Below, in pieces: positions 47,280 to 58,559 of a DNA stretch of 64,000 bases. The notes below the pieces were generated by a model, which made no database searches, was not told where the DNA came from, and worked only from the letters and a program-made list of their open reading frames with translations. This DNA is from Carya illinoinensis. Its lineage: Eukaryota > Streptophyta > Magnoliopsida > Fagales > Juglandaceae. The position numbers were made by a program, and so were the translations under genes. Each line of letters opens with the position of its first letter. The first letter of the stretch is position 1. The DNA is taken from positions 11,335,501 to 11,399,500 of the forward strand of contig NC_056766.1 in NCBI RefSeq assembly GCF_018687715.1, in the 5' to 3' direction.

Positions 47280-47345
47280 TATTTTAATGCCACGTAGGAG
47301 TCGAGGCCACAACGGGGATACCCCCAGTTGCACATAGACTTTTCC
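47280..47345. repeat. Right terminal inverted repeat of the MULE
   Basis: Reverse complement aligns imperfectly with 30068-30135. The 9-bp flank aataagaaa follows at 47346-47354. Confidence 0.55.
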
Positions 47346-47354
47346 AATAAGAAA

Positions 47355-48332
47355 TGTGTTGTTTCAGTTTTTAGAATCATGTGGATCTAATGACAACCAT
47401 GCCTCTATCTAACTGGAGATTTATATAACCAATCTTTTAGTTCTTGGCTTGCCATCCTGCTAGAAAACTTTAGTACCTTTTTGTCTGTTTCTTCTAGTTT
47501 TAAGGTTTGCAATGGAGAAAGAAGCAAACTCACGAATGGGCCACTAGAAATCAGATTTATGTTGTAACAGTATTGAAATAAAATCTTCTGTTTCTGTGGC
47601 TTCTTGTTTGAGCCTTACATTATTGAAACCGTGCAGTAGTTCTGTCTTTTCTTAATGTCATATTGTCACGACAGTTGAAGACCCACCAAACTTCATTAAT
47701 GGAGGAAAGTGTGCCACTATGAGAGGAAAACGAATTAGTTTCCATATACGGTACCGGGTGAAATGATCTCAATAAATGGGTTCCGTTTTTTCTTTTTCAA
47801 TTTCTAAAAATTCCTCTTGAACTTTTTTCATTTATTCATCGTAGGAAATTTGATGCAGAACTGGGGCCCAATGCCACATAGTCGTTATTTGCTTCTTTGT
47901 TGTTTTCCCCTTGAAATAACTTAAAACGGGAGGACTGTCATTTTTCGCAAATTTGTCAAACAATCGTTGGGTTTAGGTAACATGTCCTAGATCACCATGT
48001 CTTAAGGCTAAAGTGACCCCTCAAAAACAAAAGTATAGGCATCATCTGCAGTAAAAGTGGTGCTAATTAAATTTAATAGCAATCTAAATCAGCACTGGAA
48101 TCTCAATGGGGGATTGTAGTGTGATTTGTTGGAATGTCTTGTGCCCTTTTTACCTTTGCCTTTACACCAACGGATGCAAAGCACTATTATCAGTAAGCTG
48201 CAAGGCCACTATCAAAATGGGCAGGTCAATTTGGACATCAACATGTTTGTGAATTGTATAAGGTTTTTGCTCTGTATATATGCTTTCATCTGACAGATAA
48301 ACCCACAAACTCTACCCTACTTGTCTACCACC
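47355..48332. other. Intergenic region and promoter of the unknown two-exon gene
   Basis: No gene seen to 48240. Two TATA-like sites, tataag (48257-48262) and tatata (48275-48280), lie 75 and 55 bp before the ATG at 48333. Confidence 0.4.
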
Positions 48333-49099
48333 ATGAGCGTCTTTTATCACGAGGATCCACCACCAAATTCTTCCAAGATAGGCAAATTTCTCTCTGCAGC
48401 TTTGAAGGATGCTTTCTGCAACTGCCATAGTTTTGGTGGACGGCTTTCGACTCCAGTCCGGGAAGAGGAGTATCCGACAAGTGACTTCGATGATGAAGAA
48501 GAGGTACTTATTATTCTCCTATGCATATATTGTTACATCAACATCTTTTAGCGGGTTATTGATCGTCCCAAAAGATTAAACTGGTTGTGAGAAACAAATT
48601 AAACCATTTCGTTTATATTCTGACTGATATTTTTCCTCAGGTAGTTGTTTCAGCCATTAGAAGCGGAGCAATGGAGAAGCTGCGACACAAGCCTAGCTTC
48701 TTGACCGATAGCTTTTCCTGGGTGTACTATCCGACGACCGGGGAATTGTACATGACTCCCAAGGCAGCCAAAGGAAAAGAGAATTATGGTGATGAAGATG
48801 AGGATGATGATGATGAAAGAGAAGAATTTGTGTCTGCTGCAAGTTATTTCTCCTGCTGTTCCAGTGCTGTGAGTAGGGAAGCTTTCTATTCAGTGAAGAC
48901 CAACTTTTCACGTAGTTCAAGCTTGAATGGGATTGATCTTCCAGAGTTTTGGAGGCGCTCGATAATACAGGAGCTGTGCCATTGTGATGGCTGGCCATTT
49001 GGTCTCTGCAGGAAGGCTGTGCTGCTTCCACCCCTACCTAAATCTCCCTCTGAATCCTGGTCATGGCGTAAAGGCACTAGAATTCTTAAGATGCCTTGA
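48333..49099 (+). CDS. Unrecognised acidic plant protein, two exons
   Basis: Exons 48333-48503 and 48641-49099, phase 0 join, about 209 residues, GT/AG borders. The start is the ATG at 48333; an upstream TTG in frame is not needed. Residues 1-30: MSVFYHEDPPPNSSKIGKFL and following, with FCNCHSFGG. An acidic EEYPTSDFDDEEE runs into the exon join. Next are FLTDSFSWVYYPTTGELYMT and a second acidic run (DEDEDDDDERE). The C-terminal part contains paired Cys (YFSCCSS, CHCDGWPFGLCRK) and a Pro/Ser/Trp tail. No membrane segment or signal peptide. The compact Cys groups might bind metal, but this is a guess. The two acidic tracts suggest a soluble, perhaps nuclear, protein. I do not know the family. 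Confidence 0.75.
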
Positions 49100-49598
49100 T
49101 TTTCTAAGTTAATCTCTATTACTCTCTCCTACCAGTACCACTTCTTTCTTTTCATTTCTTTTCTTTGGGCAAAGGGTTCAAAAGAGTGACAGAATAAAGG
49201 GAGAGGGTTTACAGTTCAATTTTCTTAATTCTTTTTTAACATTTCTCAATCTTTTTGGAATGATCTCAAGCGTTCATTTTGTAACGAGATACATGTAGTG
49301 AAAATATCATTGCGTGCAAGTGAAATTCATGAATTCCTCAGAATATGTTCTAAGCGTAATATTGTCTGCGATTGGATTCCCATGAAAATAGCATTTCTTG
49401 AACCAAACAGCCAATAGTAATTGAAGACTAGATCCTTTTGAAAGAACTGAGGAAGGAAAGGATTTGTTTCCATCCACATGTTAAGGAGCACATTGTTTTC
49501 CTACCTTGTTTAGGGATCGTGACATTTCTGGTTGCCAGCAGGCAGCAACCAGAAGAAATAAAATACATTCTTATAACATTTAGAAGAGATGCTTGTGC
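49100..49598. other. 3' flank of the unknown gene
   Basis: Probable 3' UTR, then spacer up to the LINE target duplication (49582-49598). Nothing coding was seen. Confidence 0.4.
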
Positions 49599-49785
49599 CA
49601 CATGTATTTAGGGAGGGTAACTCGGTAGCAGACAGTCTTGCACAATATGCTTGGAATGTTGAGAATATTGAGATGTGAGAAGATTGTATTCTAGACTTTC
49701 TTTTTCAAGCTCTTTGGCTTACTAAATGTTTGTAATCTTTGTTATCTTTAATGAAGTTGGCTTTTCTATCAAAAGAAGAAGAAGA
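49599..49785 (+). mobile_element. 5'-truncated LINE 3' end
   Basis: 187 bp beginning inside the C-terminal RNase-H-like region of a plant LINE (REGNSVADSLAQYAW, then a stop) and ending in an A/GAA-rich tail. It is flanked by a perfect 17-bp direct repeat agaagagatgcttgtgc (49582-49598 and 49786-49802). Confidence 0.8.
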
Positions 49786-49802
49786 AGAAGAGATGCTTGT
49801 GC

Positions 49803-50232
49803 GACAAACAGAAACTTTTGGTATCGTACAAAAGCCTAGGTTCACAATGAACCATAAACCTGTTGTGTTGCAGCAAGCAATTAGAACACAAACCTTTTAC
49901 TTTCTCCCCAAAGTCATGAGCAAAATGCAGGGCAAGTGCCAAGTTTAACGAGTTCATCAGAATAAGCATAATGGGACAGATCAAACTGACATTTTTTTAG
50001 AAAGAAACAGAACTGACACCATCATGAAATCAGCTCAGAAGAAAATATTAGAAACACGATGCAGCATTGTTCCTCAGTTTTAATTGACATCGATTACTCT
50101 TATTTAACTGCCCTAGAACCTCGACCATAAGGCTTTTAAGAGGGGCTACACCAGCCAGTCTCCAGATATTGCAAAACATTATTATAAACACAATGCTCCC
50201 AATTACATCGAACTTGTCAAAAAACTATGGTT
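49803..50232. other. Spacer and 3' UTR side of SDH5
   Basis: No gene supported. Contains the probable SDH5 3' UTR (minus strand). Confidence 0.4.
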
Positions 50233-52901
50233 CTAAGCTCTTTGCTCAACATATGACCCAGAGAGTCCAGAAGTTCCAAGAACTGAAACCTGCAATCAAG
50301 GGGGAAAAAGTTATACTAGGGATTAATATACATGACCAAGAGTATCACTAGATTTTTTATAAAATGAATGATCTAAAATTTGTCAACAAACATCTACACT
50401 CATTGCGCTATATATTATAATGCCAATGCCACATCCGAAAGATGTAGAGATAGAAAACTCAAGGCTGATGCTTTTAAAAGTACACAAGACTTGGCTACAT
50501 GTTTGCTTTTACATCTGTTTCTCAAAAGACACGAGGATGCAAGATTCGTCTATGTCAAAACTTTACAAACTAGCTCAGGTCCTGGAGAAATGAAGCTTCT
50601 TATGGATACCAAACCATTGAATAAATTCCATGGAGTACACAAGTCAATAGAACCTATGGACATATGGTGAACATTCTGAATAAGTGGTTGAACTGTTAGC
50701 CAGCTGGAGAGGGATCACTGGGACACCTCAGATTGCAGACGTGTGGAAAATGGCTCCTTTATGTATTTTTTGGTGTATATGGTGTGAAAGAAATGAGAGA
50801 CTTTTTGAGGATAATGAGCGTTCCTTGAATGAGTTTAGGAGTTTCTTCTGGAAGACTTTGTTTTTGTGAGCCCTTTCTTTAGATTTGAATGGTCTTAGCT
50901 TCCATGATTTCCGTGTAACTGTTTATAGTTCTTAAATAGGTGTAGTCACATGTATACTTCCAGTGTACCTGGGCTCTGCCTATCTTTATATCAATGAGAT
51001 AACTTAAAAAAAAAAAAAAGCATTCTGACTAAAACAGTTCGGTAAACTCTTAAAAGGGCAAGGGTGAAAGTCATCATTACCTTTCCCCACTCAGAATCCA
51101 GGCCACTGCATCTCATCTTTAAGTGTATCATCTTTGTTCCCAACTCTGTCTCTACTTTCTTCCGCAAATAGGTCTCATCAGGCCCAAATGCATCCAAATA
51201 AGTAGTGTAGCGCTTGTGAACTGTATGAAGTGCATTCTTAAGCTCATCTGACAAGGGCTTTACATCCTACAGAAAATCCGAGATAATCATACTACAAGAA
51301 ATGGACAGCCAGATGAATAGCAACTCCTCAACAGCTCAAACAGATTACAATACCTCACCACTGTATCCAATGGAGTCATCAATTTCCATCTTCAAACTCA
51401 CAAGAATATCGCCAAATTCCTCAACTGCTTCAGCTGCACGGAAAACATTTTCCACGACCTCTTTGCCAGTTGTGTCATCGGTGCTTTTAGACAAAGCTGC
51501 CTTCACATCATGGATGACATGGTTGGGAAGCTCATCCCAACTATTAGCCATTAAATCCTTGAAAGCATTGTAAAGCTCGGGATCTTTTACAGCTGGCATG
51601 TGACTTACATCGTCACTATAAAACCGCTTGCTTCCTAAGCCCATTGAAAGAGAAGACAGGCAACCTGCAGATTTGCACCATGAGAAACAAGTTCAGAACA
51701 CAAAAGCCATCTCAATGTTATAGCAATCAAATAGTGAGCTAACACACTACACCAACTGTATGCAAATACAGCTGCAAATGTATGCAAATACAGCTGCAAA
51801 TGTCCATATGCTGAGTAGGGCACACAAGTACCGCCATGAATAATTTATTCATGGCTCGTAACACACCACAAAAACTTTGTCCAAACAATGCAAATATAAT
51901 TTTATTTTGTTAAGTAACCGAACCAAATATATTAAAATCTATAACTTAGGAGGGCATGTCCCAGCCCTTGTTTATAAAGCTCATACATTCACATGCGCTG
52001 GAGATCACTTTTATGCTATACTCCGACACATAAATCTTTCCTATACTGTAGAAAAACACAAGCTTGCTTGTCCGACAGCTTCAAACACACAAACACAACT
52101 ATATATATAAATACCATAACGGGACAAAAACAGCAAAGGCTGCCTCCACAACACCTACCCTAACACGTCACTCTTATTGAAAGGCGTCTGCATCCCTGGC
52201 AGTTTCTGATCTAGCATTGCGCATACAAAGAGGGATCATCAAGAACTCAACAATCAAGCGTTAAGTTAAAAGTTGAAGTACATATTTTCAAGGGATAAAC
52301 TTGAAAATATACCTTAACTTGAAAATGAACTCGGGGTCTGGAATTAAACATATACCTTAACCTTAAATGAATAAAGTAGCACCATTGCAGGATGGAAAAA
52401 ATATCTAGGAATCAAAATGGGTTTAGGTGTCGAAAGCAGAGACCCGCTATACGATGTCATGCAAAGGAGCTCCTATACATTCAGGTTTTTTGTTTATCTA
52501 AACAGCCCAGAAATCATACGTGCGTTGAGTGTGAACACGTATTCATCTACCAAATACAAAGACTCCAAGAAAACTATGCCAAATTTTTTTTAACTTTTTC
52601 AGTATTTGTACTGACGTGCGATCATAGGGAAAAACTTGGAATTCAAAGATCCGATTTCAGCAAACAAAATTTTCGAAAAAGACGGACATGGCTCATCGGA
52701 ATAATCGGATCAATGAAGAAGTCGAGAAGTACCAGAGAGGGGGCGGTTCGGAGCGCCTGAGAGAGATGGAGATGAGAGATTGAAGAGGCTTCGAGAAGTC
52801 TGGTGCTGGTGGGGGAGAAATTTGTGGCTGACAGCGGCCACATAGTAAGATCTGGAGCAAAGCGAGCGGTATAGCGATCTCAGAACCAACGTCTTACCCA
52901 T
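50233..52901 (-). CDS. SDH5: Succinate dehydrogenase subunit 5, mitochondrial
   Basis: Plant-specific subunit of respiratory complex II. Four exons on the minus strand: 52733-52901, 51354-51664, 51081-51266 and 50233-50289. They give 240 residues, with GT/AG borders and matching phases. The first 50 residues are rich in Arg, Ser and Leu and poor in acids (MGKTLVLRSLYRSLCSRSYY), as in a mitochondrial presequence. The mature part reads RFYSDDVSHMPAVKDPELYN, SKSTDDTTGKEVVENVFRAA, AVEEFGDILVSLKMEIDD, then in exon 3 ETYLRKKVETELGTKMIHLK and MRCSGLDSEWGK. The last exon reads VSVLGTSGLSGSYVEQRA and stop. This agrees with the family throughout, close to its usual length. A LINE lies in intron 3. The gene appears intact. 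Confidence 0.95.
50680..51020 (+). mobile_element. 5'-truncated LINE in SDH5 intron 3
   Basis: Opposite orientation to SDH5. Encodes the C-terminal zinc-binding-type end of a plant LINE ORF2 (WKMAPLCIFWCIWCERNERL, then a stop near 50868), a 3' UTR and an A-run (51006-51019). The 8-bp cattctga occurs at both ends (50672-50679, 51021-51028). Confidence 0.85.
51758..51801. repeat. 22-bp tandem duplication in SDH5 intron 1
   Basis: tgtatgcaaatacagctgca plus aa is present twice in a row without change, 51758-51779 and 51780-51801. Confidence 0.93.
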
Positions 52902-53370
52902 TGAGCTCTCTCTCTCTCTTCCTGTGTCTGTGAAGAAGAAAAAGGAGGAGGAAGAAAATGAATGCGGGAGGCGAGTACCGAGCAGTCTTATTGGGCTTCA
53001 GTTGGGATCCGAAAGACTTGGGCTAGGAAGAGGCCCATTCAAATTGAGCGACTTTAGATATTAGGCCCATTTCCTCAACTCTTTACGGTTCGAAAGAGGC
53101 GTATACATACTCTTCCGACAAAAGTCTTAAGAGCGGAGCCGCCGTTGGCGGATCGAGAGATTTCCCGTGCGCACTGGGGGAAGAAATCCCCTTCAGCACA
53201 TGGCCATCCTACGAACTATGGTACAAGGAACTTTAAGAGGGCAAACTTATATTGTAATAATAATTATTTTATTTATATATATTATATGTAATAATACATC
53301 GAGGATCACTATAAAGCACCATTCAAGATATATTAAAATATAAATATATTCATCATCTTAAAGATTTTTA
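52902..53370. promoter_or_regulatory. SDH5 upstream region
   Basis: A CT-rich stretch (ctctctctctctt, 52907-52919) close to the start codon on the plus strand would read as a GA-rich leader for SDH5. No clear TATA box. Two ggcccat/atgggcc-type elements (53032-53038, 53064-53070) resemble site II-like motifs common in promoters of plant mitochondrial protein genes; the role is inferred. Confidence 0.4.
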
Positions 53371-53378
53371 ACGTGCAT

Positions 53379-54286
53379 TAGGGGTGCTATATGTCCTATA
53401 CGAGTGGGCAACCACCCGTCCCGCACTCTACTCAGCTTGGGTAGGGACTTAGTCTTTTCCCCTGCACCTTGTCCTTGCCCTTGTATACTCCCTAGCCTCT
53501 TCTATTCAATGGGCAAATTGGTGGCTTAGTTTACCATTCGTATCCCTGCCCCTAGTGCCATTTTTACACAGTATCACAACCAAAAATCATATTACAGCCA
53601 CCTTATCACAATAAACAAAGTAAAAATTATACGGAGGGAAACCACCAGAACCATGTTTAGAGAGTCACCGTTGTTGCTTTCCATGCACGAAAACCACTAG
53701 ATCTGTGCTTGGAGAGCCAAGGCCGTGGCTCTTCATGTGTGAAACCACTAGATCCGAGCATGGAGAGCTACGACTGTGGCTCTCCATATTAGAAACCACC
53801 AAATCCACCTAAAGGCAAATACTAGCTTGAAGTTTGGTAAGGTAAAGATAGCCAAGATCAAGAATCGAGTGACCTATTACCATAGTCACTAAGGGGAGGA
53901 GAAGAGCAGTAGAAAAAGACAAGAAAGAAAAGAAGAGGAGCATGGGAAGAAGACATCAAGATGAGAAGAAGAAGAAGATTGGTTGGGAGAAGAAAAAAAA
54001 AATGGGAGAGTAGAAAATGAGGGGAGGCCCTCTGGGAGAAGAGAAGAGAGGGAGAGAATATGTTGAATGAGGATTATAGTTTTTTCCCCTTATATACTAG
54101 GCATGTAGGTGGGCAGGGTAAAATTCGGGCCAATGGGATACCCACTCAGCACTTGCTTGCTTGTTACAAACTTTTTATTATATCTGCCAACCATTTCATT
54201 TAATTTAGGGGGATGGTCCCCATACAGTGCGAGTGTTGGTGGATTTGTTGGGTGAGCCAGATGCGGGGGCCTGCCTCGCAGGTCTA
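53379..54286. mobile_element. hAT-like non-autonomous element
   Basis: About 908 bp, starts taggggtgc, and its reverse-complemented right end starts tagacctgc. It is flanked by an 8-bp near-duplication, acgtgcat (53371-53378) and atgtgcat (54287-54294). An 8-bp duplication with TAG(G/A) ends suggests hAT. Interior has repeats of gagagc(c/t)a..g(c/t)cgtggctct. No transposase frame. Confidence 0.45.
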
Positions 54287-54294
54287 ATGTGCAT

Positions 54295-55993
54295 CATTAT
54301 TGTAACATGTCATGAATTACAAATTATAGTTTTGTTTTTTTAATGAGAAATGCAATATTTTCATTCTAGATATAGTCATGAAGACGAGCAAGAGAGATCA
54401 TATTGAAATGAATAAGAGATAACTAAGAAAAATTACATATTTTTGGTATTAGAAAAATACATCTTTTGACTTTTAGAAACCGTTTGATCAAACTTTTTAA
54501 GTTAAAAATATTTAGATTTTAATAAGCACTCATGCTAATGTTTTTATTTTTGTTAAAATATATATCTTTATGCATATTTAGATTACATTTTCTCAAAGGG
54601 AACTATGAGTTTTTCAAATATGTTTAAGTTAGAGGGTTATTTTGAGATTTTGTAGACTAGAGAACATCTTAACACTTTTTTGTGAGGATCGTGGAGAACT
54701 TTTTGGCTTTTTGTTAGGTTTTGGAGGGTTAGGACTTATTTTAAACTCTTGGAAATAATTCTTGTGAAATTTTAAGGATGGTAGAGATATTTTTTGGAAT
54801 TTAAAGACAAAAGTGATATTTTAAAGCCTTTTAGGGAGGATTTGTTTTTGCTTTATAGTTTTATAAAAAATAAAAAAAAATGCCCTCATTTTAAAGTTGC
54901 AAATGCCCTCCATTTTAACAAAAGAGTTTTGCTACTTATCATCTCTACACATCACACTTATTTTTATTATTTTTTTTATTTTATTCTTCTTAAACTAATT
55001 AATTTCTTTTACTAATCATTTATACACCACATATTTGACAAAATAAAAAAATAAAAAAATAAAAAATTATGTATCGTTTGTGATGTGAGGATAATGGATA
55101 GTATTTTTCTTAAAAAAAAGTTGTAAAATGGTTATAAAAATAATTGGCTTGCCAATTTCCCTGTGCAAAGTACATATATCGTATTCTTTAAGCTCATAAA
55201 TAGAACATAAGCCTTGCATTCTATAGGAGAGTTTATCATTGGTCGCAGTCTCACTCTTTTGAAGAGAGTAATTTTGATAGGAAATAAAGAGACAATTTTG
55301 TATGCATTCAATATTTGTTATTCGTTATTATTTATTAAGAAAATCATATTCTAATTTTATTAAAGTCTTCACGGCCTATAGAAGATGGATATCCTAATTA
55401 CAAAGACATTTTGAAATTACAATATTAAAACAAATTTAGTCGTTACTTTTTTATTCAAAAATACTAAATATGTTACAAATTTTGTTACTTTTTTTTTTTT
55501 TTTCTGTTACAAATTTTTTTGTTTCTTTCATTCTATTTGAACATACACATATTGATGTGTAAATATGTGTATTTAAATAGAAGGAAAAAATTGACAAATG
55601 ACATATTGGTGTATGGTATAGAAATAATAAGCATTATTTCTCATGTCTTATGTACTTAATGGTACTAATAAGCCACTTTTTATACCTCTAATGTAATTAT
55701 TATAGTCTTTTTATATTTCTTGATAAATAAAAAGTAGTGTAATGATAGCCATACAACACATTTTTACAATACATTTCACAATTATATTGTAAAAAAAGTT
55801 ATTATTATTATTTTTTAATTTATAAAATAATGTTACTTTTATAAGATATTTTACAAAAATGACGTTCATTTAAAACATAATTGTGTAAAATGTTGTATAA
55901 ATCATTTTTCTTAAAATTATAACAGGATTGAGCATCGTATGTAACATCCATATTTGAGCGTAACTATAATATATAGCACCCTACTCATGACAC
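54295..55993. other. AT-rich spacer
   Basis: No gene, RNA or clear repeat boundary seen. Small frames such as 54794-55015 have low-complexity translations. Confidence 0.5.
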
Positions 55994-55996
55994 TTA

Positions 55997-56297
55997 GGAG
56001 ACGCTTGAGGAGTGAGATGAGATGAGAATATTATAAATAGTGGTAAGATAATTTGTGAATAGTATTAAGATAATTTGAATTAATGTTTTATGAGATTTTG
56101 AGAAAGGAGAGAAAATATTGAATAAAAAATATTATAAAATTAAAATATTATTAAAATATAATTTTCTAATATAATTTTTCTTTTAGGATTTCAAAAAGTT
56201 GAATTATTTTTTGTTTGAAAGTTTAAGAAAATATTTTTGTTTGAGTGATATTTGAAAAATAGATGAGATGGGATGCAAACTACTTCCAAACATCCCC
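55997..56297. mobile_element. MITE with TTA target duplication
   Basis: 301 bp. Left end ggagacgcttgaggagtgag pairs imperfectly with the reverse complement of the right end (ggggatgtttggaagtag). tta flanks both sides (55994-55996, 56298-56300). Interior words gagatgagatgag, aagataatttgtgaatagta and gtttgaaagttt recall the copy at 28703. No ORF. Confidence 0.62.
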
Positions 56298-56300
56298 TTA

Positions 56301-58035
56301 ATTTTAGTAGTTAATTACACTAGTTTGAGCCAAATTATTAAAACATCATGTGCGACTCCAAATTAATATGATAATATGGTATAATTTCCAAACATTTCCT
56401 TTGTATATGGGTTCCAATTAATGTATATTACTTGATAAAAATCAATTTAGTAAAGTTGTGGCTCTAGGATTTTGGGACACATAACTTGCATTATTCTCTC
56501 TCTCTATCGCTTCCAAATTTCTTTTTGTATTCTCTTTGTTTTTTCGTATTTAATTTCTTTCTCAAAGCTATTCAGTTGGAACTTCTCATCATTGCTTAAT
56601 TACATGAGAAGACAGTTAATTAATTGGTAGTTGGTAATCAACGGCTAATAAACCAATAGGTAGACATCAAGATTTAAGCCAAGGGTCCACTACTTATACA
56701 TACATACATACATATATAAATATATATGTATGTATATATATGTATATAATATACTCATCTAATGGTACACATGCTTTTATTCTAATGTTCAATTTTTTCA
56801 CCTCTTTTATTTTTTTAAAAGTCTCTTATTTATAGTGGACAAATGAATGTGTGATGCTACACCCACATAGGAGTCTAATTCTTAGGTAACGGCAATTATT
56901 TTTTAATTTTTTTTTTCAAACATTTTTTAAATACTAAACATTAAAATGAATATAAAAAAATACAAATTCATTAAAAAACACTTTCTTAGCCATAAATAAT
57001 TAAAAAAACCTAATTGATAGGTTTTATCGGTGAATTTTATAAGTGAAAATGTGAAAATAGTATTTTCCTATGAACAAAATGGTCATACAAAATTAAAGGG
57101 AAATGATCATAACCACCTAAAAATAAATGAAATGAAAATAATTTATGATGGTTTGAATGTTGATAGATGTCCATCATATTGTCATGACAGTTCATAATTA
57201 AAATGCAATGTCTTTTGGGTTTCTTTTGTATTTTTTCGTTATTAGTCTTTTCGGGATGAAAAAATTTAGGTGAAAGTTCATATCTCTACCTAAATTACAT
57301 GATGAGATGACAGACAACATTAAATCAAAGAACAAAAAATGACAAGTACATGCACTAATCCAGAGCATATCTCTGTCATGATGATCCTTAAAGATTATTG
57401 GGTCTATGGTTTGACTACTAAAATTAATGATCATGCAACAAAATTGCCTAACAAGAAGAAAAAAAAAACTTATTTTATCTTTGTTGAAATTTAATTAACA
57501 TGGCTATTGTTATTGATTAAGATTTATTTTTTTAATTTTTTAATTTAAATATTTTCATAATTTGAAAAGGTGATAGACACAACATCTAACATGCATTGCA
57601 ATAAATATTATTTGTAGGCAATGTACGTGGATCCCAATTAAATATAATGAGACTGCGTGTTGTATCTATCTTATCTCTCAAAACTGTAGAAAATTTTTGA
57701 GTAAAAAATTATAATAATAGATATAACATATAGACGATAATGCATTAAGTGTTGTCTATGGACAATGTGGACTACATGAAGAATAGCTTTTTGTGGCGCC
57801 TAAAATCGTCATGAAAAGCATTCTAAGCATCGCAATTGTGTTTTAGAGTCATTTGCAAATCCACACAAGATGTTTTGTAATACTAAGTCTCAAAAAGTTT
57901 GTCACGTCAAAATAAAATATCAATGCAAAAAATCAATTCTATTGTAACTATATTTGTCAATGCTAAAGAATGATAACTTCATTGCAAAAGACACTCTTAA
58001 TGGTAGGAAAACACCCTATTAGCAATTAGGGTCTA
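56301..58035. other. AT-rich spacer with a TATG microsatellite
   Basis: 56695-56756 is a tacata/tatgta-rich palindromic microsatellite. Otherwise no gene or element end could be supported. Confidence 0.5.
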
Positions 58036-58039
58036 GTAT

Positions 58040-58400
58040 CACCCAAAAAAAATATATATATATATTAGCACCATAAATAACCTTATTTTCATCACATATA
58101 TTCTGTTGCAAAAGTATTTGCTTGTCGTAAATGGACCATTTTTTTGGTTGATCTTATTGTCCCAAAAACTAAATACCACAAATGATTTTTCATTTCCGTC
58201 CATATATCCTGTTGCAAAAGAATTGGCTTGTCGTAAATAGACTATTTTTCGCATTGCTCTATATGTTTCAAAAACTAAATATCGTCGCAAATGCCTTCTC
58301 ATTTCTGTCACATAGATCCCATCGCAAAAGCATTGACTGTTCTCTACATCGTTCTATATTGTTGCAAATAGATGTTAATAAGCAACAACAAAATAAGTTT
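58040..58400. repeat. Tandem repeat of about 107-110 bp, three diverged copies
   Basis: The word (gtt/atc)gcaaaag followed by (t/g)att(t/g)(g/a)cttgtcgtaaat recurs near 58104, 58211 and 58321. Shared neighbours include tcatttc.gtc, aaaactaaatac and cgcaaatg. Related text (cacaaat, ttgc) continues to about 58560. Such arrays are often found near the ends of CACTA-type elements, but no end was found. Confidence 0.7.
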
Positions 58401-58559
58401 ATTTTACTGATAGTTTTAAGGTCACAAATACTTCAGACTATTGATGCATTTGTTTCATTTTCGGCAATGATTGAAATGTCACAAATATAAAAGATTCGCC
58501 GCAGTGGAACAATTTTAGGATCTCATCACCGCAATTTGTTAGCCACAAATAATTTTAAT

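Larger units (their letters stand above)
30068..47345. mobile_element. Large Mutator-like element carrying FAR1-type and GRF-type genes
   Basis: The two ends align as imperfect inverted repeats of about 65 bp. They are flanked by an identical 9-mer aataagaaa at 30059-30067 and 47346-47354, the target-duplication length of MULEs. Inside lie a FAR1/FRS-type gene (plus) and a GRF zinc-finger gene (minus), convergent, with minisatellites near each end. Subtracting the later 9.03-kb copia insertion and its TSD, the element is about 8.2 kb. Both genes are now broken. FAR1/FHY3 proteins are known to derive from MULE transposases, so a FAR1-like frame inside MULE-like ends is coherent. Confidence 0.6.

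Noticed and set aside
48321..48332. Four extra codons upstream of the unknown gene
   Set aside because: They begin with TTG. The normal ATG at 48333 is sufficient.
49100..53370. The ORFs at 50991-51254 and 51345-51644 as separate small genes
   Set aside because: They are exons 3 and 2 of SDH5 with read-through into introns.
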